A DNA stretch of 64,000 nt from Luteimonas sp. BLCC-B24 (GCF_028550595.1 NZ_JAQQGN010000004.1:62001-126000); one strand, 5' to 3'. Shown: positions 25,506 through 34,706, counted from the first letter of the stretch. Numbers and translations: made by a program. Notes: generated by a model from the letters alone, not told the origin.

Positions 25506-26393
25506 ATGTCCCGTCTGACCGCACGTGATTTCCATCCCGACCTGCTGGAACTCTACGACTTCTACGTCCACGGCCGGATCGGACGCCGGGAATTTCTCGA
25601 TCGCGCGGCGCGCTTCGCCGTCGGCGGCCTCACCGCGGCCACGCTGCTGGCGACGCTGAGCCCGAACTACGCGTTGGCCCAGCAGATCGCGTTCACCGAT
25701 CCGGACATCGTCGCCGAGTACATCCGCTATCCCTCGCCCGGCGGACACGGCGAGGTGCGTGGCTATCTCGTGCGCCCGGCGAAGGTCGACGGTCCGGTGG
25801 CGGGCGTCGTCGTGGTGCACGAGAACCGGGGCCTCAATCCGTACATCGAGGACGTGGCGCGGCGCGTGGCCAAGGCCGGGTTCGCCGCGCTGGCGCCGGA
25901 CGGGCTGTCATCGGTGGGTGGCTATCCGGGCAATGACGAGAGGGGCCGCGAGCTCCAGCAGACGGTCGATCCGGAAAAGCTGATGAACGACTTCTTCGCC
26001 GCGATCGAGTTCCTGCTCGCCGATCCGCGTGTGACCGACAAGGTCGGCATCACCGGCTTCTGCTACGGCGGCGGGGTGTCGCACGCGGCGGCAGTGGCCT
26101 ACCCGGAACTCGCGGCGGCCGTGCCGTTCTACGGGCGTCAGGCGAGCCCGGACGACGTGCCGCGGATCCGCGCGCCGCTGCTGGTGCATCTGGCGCAACA
26201 CGATCCGCGGATCAACGAAGGCTGGCCGGCCTACGAAGCGGCCCTGAAGGCCGCGGGCACGCGCTATGAGGCCCACCTCTATCCGGGCACCCACCACGGC
26301 TTCCACAACGATTCCACGCCGCGCTACGACGCCGAGGCCGCCGAGCTGGCGTGGTCGCGCACGGTCGCGTGGTTCCGCACGCATCTCGCCTGA
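25506..26393 (+). CDS. dienelactone hydrolase family protein with Tat-like signal
   Basis: 295-residue alpha/beta hydrolase. Residues 22-50 contain GRREFLDRAARFAVGG followed by a hydrophobic segment and a LAQQ cleavage-like site, matching a twin-arginine signal (YghX-type dienelactone hydrolases share it). The hydrolase core has VVVHENRG near residue 112, the nucleophile GFCYGGG near residue 187 (Cys in place of Ser, as in dienelactone hydrolase), an Asp near HDPRINEG and His in THHGFHND near residue 268. GGAGG precedes the ATG. Likely acts in the periplasm; substrate unknown. Followed after a hairpin by a second Tat substrate gene. Confidence 0.88.
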   Translation: MSRLTARDFHPDLLELYDFYVHGRIGRREFLDRAARFAVGGLTAATLLATLSPNYALAQQIAFTDPDIVAEYIRYPSPGGHGEVRGYLVRPAKVDGPVAGVVVVHENRGLNPYIEDVARRVAKAGFAALAPDGLSSVGGYPGNDERGRELQQTVDPEKLMNDFFAAIEFLLADPRVTDKVGITGFCYGGGVSHAAAVAYPELAAAVPFYGRQASPDDVPRIRAPLLVHLAQHDPRINEGWPAYEAALKAAGTRYEAHLYPGTHHGFHNDSTPRYDAEAAELAWSRTVAWFRTHLA

Positions 26394-26396
26394 CGG

Positions 26397-26424
26397 CGGC
26401 GGCCGGTCCGAGGTCCGGCCGCCG
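26397..26424 (+). terminator. hairpin after the dienelactone hydrolase gene
   Basis: CGGCGGCCGG pairs with CCGGCCGCCG over an eight-base loop, a few bases past the stop. No T-run follows. Confidence 0.45.
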
Positions 26425-26524
26425 TCCGGCATCCCGACTTCCGGCAGGGGAAGCGGACGCAGGGCTTCGGCAGACTGCGTCGACAGCGTCGCCGCTGGGG
26501 TGACGCACCGTCTGGGAGCATCCC

Positions 26525-27703
26525 ATGCCGAGCCGCCGTGCCGTCCTGAAATCCGCTGCGCTCGCTGCTGCTGCCAGCGCCCTGCCGGACCTGTCGTCCG
26601 CGGTGGCGCCGGCGCCCGTGGCAGCCGCCGACCGGCCGTTGCGCATCCTGATCCTCGGCGGCACCGGCTTCACCGGCCCGTTCCAGGTGGCCCATGCGCT
26701 GGCCCGCGGGCATCGGGTCACGGTGTTCAATCGCGGCCGACGGCCGGCGCTCGAATGGGGCGGCCGCGTGGAACAGCTTCAGGGCGACCGCGACACCGGC
26801 GACCTGCAGGCGCTGCAGGGACGCGAATGGGATGTCTGCATCGACAACCCCACGACGTTGCCGGCCTGGGTGCGCGACGCGGGCCAGGTGCTGCGCGGAC
26901 AGATCGGGCACTACAACTTCATCTCCTCGATTTCCGTGTATGCCGACGGCCGGCCGCCGGGCATCACCGAAGACGCGGCGCTCGCGCGCTATGCGGGGGC
27001 CGATCCGCTGGCGGAAACCCAGGCGTCGCTGGCGGCCGACATGGCGGCGCTGTTCGGGCCGCTAAAAGCCGCGAGCGAGGCGGAATCGCGGCGCCAGTTC
27101 GGCGACCGCGTCACGATCGTGCGGCCGGGCTTCATCGTCGGACCGCGCGACGAGACCGATCGCTTCACCTGGTGGCCGCTGCGCGTGGCCGCCGGTGGCG
27201 AGATGCTGGTGCCCGGCGATGGCCGTGAGCCGGTGCAGTTCGTCGACGGCCGCGATCTCGGCGAATGGATCGTGCATCTGGCCGAAACCCGCACGCCGGG
27301 TGTCTTCAATGCCACCGGCCCCGACTATCGCCTCGGCACCGACGCCTTCGTACACGGCCTGCACGCGGTGATGGGCGGCCCGATCCGCTTCACCCATGTG
27401 CCCGCGTCCTTCCTGGCCGCGCAGGGCGTCGCGTTCGGCGCGGACCTGCCCATCTGGTTTCCCGGCGATCACCGCTTCGCCGGATTCGGCCAGGTCGACA
27501 ACCGACGCGCGATCGCCGCCGGCCTGCGCTTCCGCCCGCTGGCGACGACGGTGAACGATCTGCTGGCATGGCATCACGCGCGTCCCGACGAACGTCGCCA
27601 CACGCTGCGTGCGGGCATGTCGCGCGAGCGCGAGGCCGCATTGCTGCAGGCCTGGCACGCGACCGCGACCGCACCGGGTGACGGGGGCGACGGCCGGACG
27701 TAA
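26525..27703 (+). CDS. Tat-exported NAD-dependent epimerase/dehydratase-like protein
   Basis: 392 residues. A twin-arginine signal SRRAVLKSAALAAAAS opens the protein. An extended SDR domain follows: GGTGFTGPF near residue 45 for the dinucleotide, GDRDTGDL, an active-site region FISSISVYAD near residue 137 and RPGFIVGPRDETDRF near residue 200. The classical YxxxK is degenerate: the lysine sits later (PLKAASEAE). It may bind NAD before export, as Tat carries folded proteins. Preceded by another Tat substrate on the same strand, but a hairpin lies between them. Substrate unknown. Confidence 0.82.
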   Translation: MPSRRAVLKSAALAAAASALPDLSSAVAPAPVAAADRPLRILILGGTGFTGPFQVAHALARGHRVTVFNRGRRPALEWGGRVEQLQGDRDTGDLQALQGREWDVCIDNPTTLPAWVRDAGQVLRGQIGHYNFISSISVYADGRPPGITEDAALARYAGADPLAETQASLAADMAALFGPLKAASEAESRRQFGDRVTIVRPGFIVGPRDETDRFTWWPLRVAAGGEMLVPGDGREPVQFVDGRDLGEWIVHLAETRTPGVFNATGPDYRLGTDAFVHGLHAVMGGPIRFTHVPASFLAAQGVAFGADLPIWFPGDHRFAGFGQVDNRRAIAAGLRFRPLATTVNDLLAWHHARPDERRHTLRAGMSREREAALLQAWHATATAPGDGGDGRT

Positions 27704-27786
27704 GCGGGTGGTGCGCACGCACGGTGCGCTCGCGGCCGGCACGGAGCCGCGTGTACAGTGCCCGGCCCGAGTCGAGGAGTGCCCGC

Positions 27787-28710
27787 ATGACTGCATCCAC
27801 CGCGTTTGCCGGCCTGGGCACGCCAGGCCAGCCCTGGGGCGATGCCGAGCGCGCGCAGTGGCGCAGCCGCCTCGTGCGCCACCGCCGCTACGCCGACGAC
27901 GTGGTGCCGCGCATCGAGCGGCTGCGTGCGCGCTGGGACGTCGTGCAGTACGGCGAGCTGGTCTACGACGGCGAGGCGTTTCCGCTGCTGGCGCTGCGCA
28001 GCCGGGACGCGGACGCTGCGCTGCCGGTCGCGCTGGTCACCGGCGGCGTGCACGGCTATGAGACCAGCGGCGTGCAGGGCGCCCTGGCGTTCGCCGAGCA
28101 GCACGCCGAGGATTACGCCGGGCGCATCCAGCTGCTGGTGGCGCCGTGCGTGAGCCCCTGGGCGTACGAACGCATCCAGCGCTGGAACCGGAACGCGGTC
28201 GATCCCAACCGCGCGTTCCGGGATGCCAGCCCCGCCGAGGAATCCGCGGCGCTGATGGCGCTGGTGGCCCCGCTGCGCGCACGCATCCGCGTGCACGTCG
28301 ATCTGCACGAGACCACCGACAGCGACGAGAGCGAGTTCCGCCCGGCGCTCGCGGCGCGCGACGGCCAGGTCTTCGTGCCGGGCACGATTCCCGACGGCTT
28401 CTATCTCGTCGGCGACTCGGAGCGGCCCCAGCCCGGATTCCAGCAGGCGGTGCTCGATGCGGTCGCAGCGGTCACCCACATCGCGCCCGCCGACGCCGAC
28501 GGCACCCTGATCGGTACGCCGCTGGCCGCGCCGGGGCTGATCGAATATCCGGTGCGCCGGCTCGGCCTGTGCGCGGGCGTGAGCGATGCGCCCTTCGTCA
28601 CCACGACCGAGGTGTATCCCGACAGCCCGCGCACCACGCCGGCCGAGTGCGACGCGGCCCAGGTGGCGGCCGTGCGCGCGGCGATCGACTTCGCGCTGGC
28701 GTCGGCCTGA
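27787..28710 (+). CDS. M14-type zinc carboxypeptidase/aspartoacylase-like hydrolase
   Basis: 307-residue zinc hydrolase of the M14/succinylglutamate desuccinylase group. Zinc ligands are visible as HGYE in GGVHGYETSG near residue 82 (HxxE) and the His of HVDLHET near residue 178; the substrate-binding NRNAVDPNRAF near residue 135 is typical of M14. A C-terminal TTTEVYPD segment would supply the catalytic Glu. No signal peptide, so cytoplasmic. It ends four bases before the VOC gene and is probably co-transcribed with it. Confidence 0.85.
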   Translation: MTASTAFAGLGTPGQPWGDAERAQWRSRLVRHRRYADDVVPRIERLRARWDVVQYGELVYDGEAFPLLALRSRDADAALPVALVTGGVHGYETSGVQGALAFAEQHAEDYAGRIQLLVAPCVSPWAYERIQRWNRNAVDPNRAFRDASPAEESAALMALVAPLRARIRVHVDLHETTDSDESEFRPALAARDGQVFVPGTIPDGFYLVGDSERPQPGFQQAVLDAVAAVTHIAPADADGTLIGTPLAAPGLIEYPVRRLGLCAGVSDAPFVTTTEVYPDSPRTTPAECDAAQVAAVRAAIDFALASA

Positions 28711-28714
28711 CGCC

Positions 28715-29128
28715 ATGCTGCGCGGCATCCACCACGTCGCGGTGATCTGCGGCGACTACGCGGCCTCGAAGGCGTTCTACACCGACGTGCTCGGGCTCGC
28801 GGTCGTGGCCGAGCATTATCGTGAGGCGCGTGACTCGTGGAAGCTCGACCTCGCACTGCCCGACGGCGGCCGGCTCGAGCTGTTCTCGTTTCCCGGCGCG
28901 CCGCCACGGCCCACGCGGCCGGAGGCCCGGGGGCTGCGGCATCTCGCCTTCGCGGTCGATGACGTCGAGGCCTGGCGCCGACACCTGATGGCGGCCGGCG
29001 TCGAGGTCGAGGCGATCCGCGTCGACCCCTATACCGATCGGCGCTTCACGTTCTTCGCCGATCCCGACGGTCTGCCGCTCGAGTTCTACGAAGTGCCTCG
29101 CGTCGACGGGGCGCCCAGCGGCCCCTGA
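28715..29128 (+). CDS. VOC/glyoxalase family protein (YaeR/GloA2-like)
   Basis: 137-residue member of the vicinal oxygen chelate superfamily with two beta-alpha-beta-beta-beta modules. HHVAVICGDYAASKAFY opens the first (metal His at residue 6), LELFSFPG carries a Glu ligand near residue 52, GLRHLAFAVDD near residue 70 starts the second and PLEFYE near residue 125 provides the last Glu, so a complete metal site (His, Glu, His, Glu) is present. Starts four bases after the M14-type gene. Similar to YaeR; substrate unknown. Confidence 0.88.
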   Translation: MLRGIHHVAVICGDYAASKAFYTDVLGLAVVAEHYREARDSWKLDLALPDGGRLELFSFPGAPPRPTRPEARGLRHLAFAVDDVEAWRRHLMAAGVEVEAIRVDPYTDRRFTFFADPDGLPLEFYEVPRVDGAPSGP

Positions 29129-29135
29129 GCCGCAC

Positions 29136-30119
29136 TCAACGCGCGCCGCTCGGCGCGTCGTCGTCGAGGCTGAAATCGAGCGCGGGCCCCGCCGGTACGA
29201 TGCCGGTGGGATTGATGTGGCGGTGGCTCTGGTAGTAGTGGCGCTTGATGTGGTCCATGTCGACCGTCGGCGCGACCGCGGGATGGGCATACAGCCGGCG
29301 CGTGTAGGCCCAGAGCGCGGGATAGTCGACGATGCGGCGTCGGTTGCACTTGAAGTGCCCGTGGTAGACGGCATCGAAGCGCAGCAGCGTCGTGAACAGT
29401 CGCCAGTCCGCTTCGGTCAGCGTGTCGCCGACGAGGTATTCGTGCGCCGACAAACGTGCTTCCAGCCAGTCGAGGGTGTCGAACACGCCCGCCACGGCCT
29501 CGTCGTAGGCCGCCTGGCGCTTGGCGAAGCCGGCCTTGTACACGCCATTGTTGAGGCCGTCGTAGACGCGGTCGTTGACGGCGTCGATCTCGCCGCGCAG
29601 CGCCTCGGGATAGAAATCGCCCGGCGTGGCGCCCACCGCGTCGAACGCGCTGTTGAACATGCGGATGATGTCGGCCGATTCGTTGCTGACCACGCGCGAG
29701 GTGTGCGTATCCCACAGCACCGGCACGGTCACGCGGCCGGTGTAACGGGGATCGGACTTCACGTACAGCTGCCAGACCGTGTCCGCGCCTTCGACGCTGT
29801 CGGGGATCACGCCGGGGCCGTCGGTGAAGGTCCAGCCGTCCTCGGCCATCAGCCAGTGGGTGACCGACAGGCCGACCATGTCCTGCAGGCCCTTGAGCTC
29901 GCGGAAGATCGCGGCACGATGCGCCCAGGGGCAGGCGCGCGCGATGTAGAGGTGATAGCGCCCCGGCTCTGCGGCAAAGCCGCCGTCACCGCTGGGACCG
30001 GGGGCGCCGTCGGCGGTGACCCAGTTGCGGAACACCGAGGACGGCCGTTGCAGGCGGCCCTCGTCGTCCACCAGTGCCTTGTCGTCGTCCCGCCACACGC
30101 CGTCGACCAGCATGCCCAT
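29136..30119 (-). CDS. S-glutathionyl-hydroquinone reductase (Xi-class glutathione transferase)
   Basis: 327-residue cytoplasmic enzyme of the Xi/omega glutathione transferase class (YqjG/ECM4), which reduces glutathionyl-hydroquinones. The active-site cysteine is in RACPWAHR near residue 60; the glutathione site has VPVLWD and SNESADIIRMFN near residue 150; the C-terminal helical domain includes ADWRLFTTLLRFD and the conserved tyrosine-rich YYQSH motif. Two ATGs in frame two codons apart begin it; the upstream one at 30119 is used. Convergent with the VOC gene. Confidence 0.9.
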   Translation of the reverse strand: MGMLVDGVWRDDDKALVDDEGRLQRPSSVFRNWVTADGAPGPSGDGGFAAEPGRYHLYIARACPWAHRAAIFRELKGLQDMVGLSVTHWLMAEDGWTFTDGPGVIPDSVEGADTVWQLYVKSDPRYTGRVTVPVLWDTHTSRVVSNESADIIRMFNSAFDAVGATPGDFYPEALRGEIDAVNDRVYDGLNNGVYKAGFAKRQAAYDEAVAGVFDTLDWLEARLSAHEYLVGDTLTEADWRLFTTLLRFDAVYHGHFKCNRRRIVDYPALWAYTRRLYAHPAVAPTVDMDHIKRHYYQSHRHINPTGIVPAGPALDFSLDDDAPSGAR

Positions 30120-30249
30120 GTCGGCCTCGCTCGCTGAAGAAAGAAGCCGCAGTGTGGACGGGCACGCGTCAAGCAGGCGTGCCGGCGTGCGCACCGCGCA
30201 TTGACACGGGCGCGCGCACACTCGCGACCCGCTTCCGGTGCGAACGTCC

Positions 30250-31209
30250 ATGCGCAATCCCCCGCAGAATCCCCACGACATCAGCCGTCACGATCTGCAG
30301 GACATCCTGTCGACGATCCACGCCGAGATCCGCGAGCGCTTCGACACGCAGACCGGCAAGGTCGCCGACTACATTCCCGCGCTCGCCTCGGTCCCGCGCG
30401 ACACCTTCGGCATGGCGGTCGTCACGCTCGACGGTGACGTCTACACGGTGGGCGAGGCGCACGCGCCGTTTTCGATCCAGAGCATTTCCAAGGTGCACAC
30501 GTTGACGCTGGCACTGGACAAGGCCGGCGACGACCTGTGGAAGCGCGTGGGCCGGGAGCCGTCGGGTGATCCCTTCAACTCGCTGATCCAGCTCGAGCAC
30601 GAGAGCGGCCTTCCGCGGAATCCCTTCATCAACGCGGGTGCCATCGTGGTCGCCGATGTGATCCTGTCGCACTACGACGACCCGGAAGCGGCGTTCCTGC
30701 GTTTCATGCGCGAACGCGCGGGCAATCCGGACATCGGCCGCGACGACGAGATCTGGGAATCGGAGCGCAAGAGTGGCTATCGCAACGTGGCGCTGGCCAA
30801 CTTCATCCGCAGCTTCGGCAATATCGAGAACGACGTGCAGGCGGTGCTGGATTTCTATTACTTCCAGTGCGCGCTGAAGATGAACTGCATCGACCTCGCG
30901 CGCAGCCTGCAGTTCCTCGCCGACCGCGGCCGGTGCCCGTCGTCGGGCGAGCAGGTGACCAGTATCGAGCGCGCCCGCCGGACCAATGCGGTGATGATGA
31001 CCTGCGGCACCTACGACGCTGCCGGGGAGTTCGCATTCCACGTCGGTCTGCCGGCCAAGAGCGGGGTCGGCGGTGGCATCGTCGCGGTGGTGCCGCATGT
31101 GCTGACGCTGTGCGTCTGGTCGCCCGCGCTGGACGAGAAGGGCAATTCGCAGCTCGGTGCGTACGCCTTGCACCGCTTCACGCGCATGACCGGCCTGTCG
31201 GTGTTCTGA
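30250..31209 (+). CDS. glsA: glutaminase (serine-dependent beta-lactamase-like)
   Basis: 319-residue glutaminase hydrolysing glutamine to glutamate and ammonia. The SxxK nucleophile pair is SIQSISK near residue 77-83; FINAGAIVV near residue 130 and SGYRNVALANF near residue 175 are signature blocks; KSGVGGG near residue 270 closes the active site. Length and motifs match bacterial GlsA closely. ATG at 30250 lacks a clear ribosome site; a GTG four codons earlier is an alternative. Divergent from the glutathionyl reductase gene; ends in a hairpin shared with the GH16 gene. Confidence 0.95.
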   Translation: MRNPPQNPHDISRHDLQDILSTIHAEIRERFDTQTGKVADYIPALASVPRDTFGMAVVTLDGDVYTVGEAHAPFSIQSISKVHTLTLALDKAGDDLWKRVGREPSGDPFNSLIQLEHESGLPRNPFINAGAIVVADVILSHYDDPEAAFLRFMRERAGNPDIGRDDEIWESERKSGYRNVALANFIRSFGNIENDVQAVLDFYYFQCALKMNCIDLARSLQFLADRGRCPSSGEQVTSIERARRTNAVMMTCGTYDAAGEFAFHVGLPAKSGVGGGIVAVVPHVLTLCVWSPALDEKGNSQLGAYALHRFTRMTGLSVF

Positions 31210-31235
31210 GCCGGGCGCGGCGCACCGCGCCCGGC
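31210..31235. terminator. bidirectional hairpin between convergent genes
   Basis: GCCGGGCGCGG pairs with CCGCGCCCGGC over a CGCA loop, beginning at the base after the glutaminase stop and ending before the GH16 gene stop. No T-run. Confidence 0.55.
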
Positions 31236-31243
31236 CGACGTGC

Positions 31244-32605
31244 TCACGGGCTCTGGTAGTAGACGTTGTCGATGAACAGCTCGACGTCCTGCGCCGGCGG
31301 GTCGGCGACGACCATGAACATCTGTTTCACCGCATGCAGGTCGAGGTCGTAGAAGGCGCTGAAGGGAATCGTGACCGCGTGCCACTGGCCGTCGCGGACC
31401 AGACCGTAGTTCTGGCCACCGGCGACGAAATCCACCCAGCTGTCGCCGAAGGACGTGTTGATGCCGATCTTGAACGTCGACGCCGTGGTGGTCCGCATAT
31501 GGAATTTCAGCGAACCGCCGGCATAGGCGCTCATGTTGCGGTAGTCGGTGATGATGCCGAGCCCGAACCACTCGCTCGCGCGTGCGCGGAACGCCATCGT
31601 CTCGTTGCCCTCGAACGGCGCGGCGGCGATCGGCGCGAGGTTGTTCCAGAGGAACAGGTCCGCGTCGCGGCCAAAGTCCAGCGCGCCGGCGAGGCCGGCC
31701 TGTTCGGAATAGACACCGAACCGGCCGGCGGGCACCGCACTGTCGCCGCCGATGTGCAGTTCGCTGTCGGGGTGGTCCTGGTAGAGCCGGATCCAGTCGA
31801 CCAGCATCCGGCCCGGGAGCGGTGCGGTGATGCCGCCGGCGTCGAAGATGCCGGTGTAGGTGCCGCCGACCGCGAGGTTGAGCAGCAGGAAATGCGGCTG
31901 GTGGAACTCGTGCAGCGATGCGCCTTCGATGTCGGAGATCGCCATCTCGAAGTATTGCTGCCCGTCGATGCTGACCCGGATGAACTGCGGATCCCAGGTC
32001 ATGCGGTAGATGCGGTAGTCGTCGTGCAGGTCGGCCGGGAAATCCATGAAGTCGCCGTGGCTGGCATGGCCGCCGCCATAGTTCCAGTGCACCGCGCCGC
32101 CGACACGCCGGTTCGCCATGCCCGCGGCGATGCCGTCGACGTGGCCGATTTCCATGATGTCGATCTCGCCGCGGTCGGGCCAGACGCCGATCGCACCGAG
32201 CATCCAGTACGCCGGCCACAGGCCGTTGCCGACCTCCGGCGTGCGGATGCGCGCCTCCAGCGTGCCGTACTTGAAGTGCACACGGCCCTCGGTCTTCAGC
32301 CGCGCCGAGGTGAAGGGGCTGCCTTCGAAGTTCTCGCGACGCGCTTCGATGACGAGATTGCCGTTCTCCACGCGCGCGTTCTCCGGGCGGCTGGTGTAGT
32401 ACTGCAATTCGCTGTTGCCCCAGCCGCAAATGCCGATCTGGCAGCCGGTGCCGACGTCGAAGGTCCAGGTATTGCCGTTGATCGACGTGCCGTCGAAGTT
32501 CTCTTCCCAGACCGGCGTCTGGGCCTGCGCGGCGGCGGGCAGCGCGAGTGCGGCGAGGCCGACGCATGCGGCGATCGGAAGGGCGATGAGGGATGACCGG
32601 TCCAT
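31244..32605 (-). CDS. glycoside hydrolase family 16 protein (beta-glucanase/laminarinase-like)
   Basis: 453-residue secreted glycosidase. A signal peptide ends at AQAQ near residue 31. Residues 35-280 form the GH16 jelly roll with the catalytic motif EIDIMEIG near residue 148 (nucleophile and acid/base Glu with the central Asp intact) and a NGLWPAYWMLG approach. Residues 310-450 form a second beta-sandwich resembling a carbohydrate-binding or ancillary domain. AAGGAG precedes the ATG at 32605. Likely degrades beta-1,3(4)-glucans such as laminarin or fungal wall glucan, consistent with the predatory habit of some Xanthomonadaceae. Confidence 0.9.
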   Translation of the reverse strand: MDRSSLIALPIAACVGLAALALPAAAQAQTPVWEENFDGTSINGNTWTFDVGTGCQIGICGWGNSELQYYTSRPENARVENGNLVIEARRENFEGSPFTSARLKTEGRVHFKYGTLEARIRTPEVGNGLWPAYWMLGAIGVWPDRGEIDIMEIGHVDGIAAGMANRRVGGAVHWNYGGGHASHGDFMDFPADLHDDYRIYRMTWDPQFIRVSIDGQQYFEMAISDIEGASLHEFHQPHFLLLNLAVGGTYTGIFDAGGITAPLPGRMLVDWIRLYQDHPDSELHIGGDSAVPAGRFGVYSEQAGLAGALDFGRDADLFLWNNLAPIAAAPFEGNETMAFRARASEWFGLGIITDYRNMSAYAGGSLKFHMRTTTASTFKIGINTSFGDSWVDFVAGGQNYGLVRDGQWHAVTIPFSAFYDLDLHAVKQMFMVVADPPAQDVELFIDNVYYQSP

Positions 32606-32771
32606 GTGAGCTCCTTGCGTGATGGTGGTGGTCCACCCCCTGACCTGGACCGCCATCGACGCTGCCGCAGGCTGACAACGCTGTCAAAAGCGCCCTCTGC
32701 CGGATGTCGCGTTCGGGGCAGGCGGTCACGGAACCCCGTTCAGACCACGTGAAACGTCGCCCATACAGAAA

Positions 32772-32801
32772 CCGCCGATGCTGCGGTTGCAGCATCGGCG
32801 G
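32772..32801 (-). terminator. rho-independent terminator after the pirin gene
   Basis: A 13-bp stem (CCGCCGATGCTGC with its complement) and a four-base loop, about 35 bases past the pirin stop; on the minus strand the stem is followed by TTTCTGT. Confidence 0.75.
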
Positions 32802-32836
32802 CGTGTCGCATGCACCGGAATCGCAGAATCCGCGCG

Positions 32837-33538
32837 CTACGGCGCGGTGTCGACCAGCACCAGCTCCGCGTCGTCGAGCGCCATCACGCGGATCGTGGCC
32901 TCTTCGCGGATCGCGGCGCCATCGCGGGCGTCGATCCGGGTGCCGTTGATCTCCACGGCGCCCGAGGCCGGCACCAGATAGCCCAGGCGGCCGGGAGCGA
33001 ACGCGTATTCGGCCGTGTCCCCGGCTTTCAGGCTGGCGCCGAGCACGCGGGCCGAAGCCCGGATCGGCAGGGCGTCGTCGTCGCCATCGAGGCCGCTGGC
33101 CAGTGCGACGAACCCGCCGCTGCGCGCATCCTTCGGGAACGGCTTCGTGCCCCAGGTCGGTGCACCGCCGCGCGCGTCGGGAATGATCCAGATCTGGAAG
33201 ATCCGGGTCTGCTCGCCTTCCATGTTGTATTCCGCGTGCTGGATGCCGGTGCCGGCGCTCATCACCTGCACGTCGCCCGCGCCGGTGCGGCCGGCGTTGC
33301 CGAGGTTGTCCTTGTGGCTGATCGCACCTTCGCGGACGTAGGTGATGATCTCCATGTCCGAATGTGGATGCGGGGGGAACCCCGTGCGCGGTGCGATCAC
33401 GTCGTCGTTCCAGACGCGCAGCGCGCCCCAGCCCATGCGCGCGGGATCGTGGTAGCTCGCGAACGAGAAATGGTGGTGGGCGTCGAGCCAGCCGTGGTTC
33501 GCGGCGCCGAGGGTGTCGAAAGGACGACGTTCGATCAT
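32837..33538 (-). CDS. pirin family protein (YhaK/quercetinase-like)
   Basis: 233-residue bicupin of the pirin family. The N-terminal cupin has the iron ligands in PHPHSDMEIITY near residue 57 (two His) and HKDNLG..., GTGIQHAEYN near residue 96 (third His and Glu). The C-terminal cupin is degenerate, as in YhaK. Members are redox-sensitive cytoplasmic proteins, some with quercetin 2,3-dioxygenase activity. It is divergent from a LysR regulator across a 98-base promoter region with an inverted repeat, the arrangement of YhaJ/YhaK and many LysR-controlled pirins. Confidence 0.92.
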   Translation of the reverse strand: MIERRPFDTLGAANHGWLDAHHHFSFASYHDPARMGWGALRVWNDDVIAPRTGFPPHPHSDMEIITYVREGAISHKDNLGNAGRTGAGDVQVMSAGTGIQHAEYNMEGEQTRIFQIWIIPDARGGAPTWGTKPFPKDARSGGFVALASGLDGDDDALPIRASARVLGASLKAGDTAEYAFAPGRLGYLVPASGAVEINGTRIDARDGAAIREEATIRVMALDDAELVLVDTAP

Positions 33539-33603
33539 GACGGTATCCAGGAGTTCGGGAATGGCGCCACGTTACGCCTTGCCCGGCACGCAAGGAACGG
33601 AAA

Positions 33604-33623
33604 GAATGGAACACCATCCATTC
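33604..33623. promoter_or_regulatory. inverted repeat, probable LysR operator
   Basis: GAATGGA, six bases, TCCATTC: perfect 7-bp arms containing the T-N11-A pattern typical of LysR-type binding sites. It sits between the divergent pirin and LysR genes, 13 bases before the regulator ATG. Confidence 0.6.
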
Positions 33624-33636
33624 CGTTTACGACGCC

Positions 33637-34551
33637 ATGCAGCTTCCTGATCTCGAAGCCTGGGCCATCTTCTCGCGCGTGGCCGAGCTGGGCTCGTTCG
33701 CGGCCGCGGCCGAGGCGCTGGGCATCACCCAGCCCACGGTGTCGAAGGCGATCGCGCGTCTGGAAAAGCGGATCGGTACGCCGTTGCTGCACCGCACGTC
33801 GCGCCGGATGACGCTCACCGCTGCCGGCGAGGCCGCGGTCGAGCGTGCCGCCCGGCTGCTGGCCGAGGGCGAGGCGGTCGAGGCGGCGGTCACCGCGCAG
33901 GCGCTCAGTCCGCGCGGGCACGTCCGCGTGGCGGCGCCGATGTCGTTCGGCGTCGCCCATGTCGCGCCGCTGCTGCCGGCCTTCATGGCGAAGTTTCCCG
34001 ACGTGACGCTGGAGCTGGTGCTGAGCGACGAGACGGTCGACATCGTGGGCGGCGGCTTCGATCTGGCCCTGCGCATCGGCACGCTGGACGATTCCAGCCT
34101 GATCGCGCGCCGGCTGTGCGGCGTGCGCATTCTGCTGGTGGGCGCACCCGCGTACTTCGAGCGCGCGGGGCGCCCGAAACACCCGCGCGACCTGGCCGGC
34201 CATCGCGGCCTGACCTACGCCTATGCGCGCTCGGGGGCCGCGTGGCGTTTCCACCACGCGCGCCATGGCGACTACTCGGTCGGCGTGCCCTCGGTGCTGC
34301 GCGCGAACAACGCCGAAGCGCTGACGCCGGCGCTGCTGGCCGGGCAGGGGTTGGCGCTGCAACCGGAGTTTCTGGTCTGGCGCGAACTGCGGCGCGGCGC
34401 GCTCGAAGTCGCCATGCCGGGCTGGCAGCCGCCGGAGATCGCGGTGCACGTGGTCATGCCGCCGGGCCGCAGCCGCCCCGCGCGCGTGCAGGCGCTGGTC
34501 GACCATCTCGCCCGCAGGCTGGCGCAGGCGCCGTGGGCGTCCGGCGAGTGA
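33637..34551 (+). CDS. LysR-type transcriptional regulator
   Basis: 304-residue regulator. The N-terminal winged helix-turn-helix spans residues 1-62 (FAAAAEALGITQPTVSKAIARLE), followed by a linker helix and the two-lobed effector-binding domain (SFGVAHVAPLLPAFMAKFPDV, GGGFDLALRIG). It should control the divergent pirin gene and its own transcription through the inverted repeat at 33604-33623. The effector is unknown; related regulators respond to quinones or aromatic compounds. Confidence 0.93.
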   Translation: MQLPDLEAWAIFSRVAELGSFAAAAEALGITQPTVSKAIARLEKRIGTPLLHRTSRRMTLTAAGEAAVERAARLLAEGEAVEAAVTAQALSPRGHVRVAAPMSFGVAHVAPLLPAFMAKFPDVTLELVLSDETVDIVGGGFDLALRIGTLDDSSLIARRLCGVRILLVGAPAYFERAGRPKHPRDLAGHRGLTYAYARSGAAWRFHHARHGDYSVGVPSVLRANNAEALTPALLAGQGLALQPEFLVWRELRRGALEVAMPGWQPPEIAVHVVMPPGRSRPARVQALVDHLARRLAQAPWASGE

Positions 34552-34706
34552 ATCAGCGCGCGGCGCGGTGGTCGTGTGCGTGGTCGCCGCGCAGGGCGAG
34601 CGCGCGGTAGGCCGTGCGTTGCGCCGCGTCGAATGCAGCTGCGGCGCCGCGCGGACGGTCCGGGCCCGCGGCGCTGTCGAGTACCCGCGTCGCGTCGAGC
34701 CCGGCG

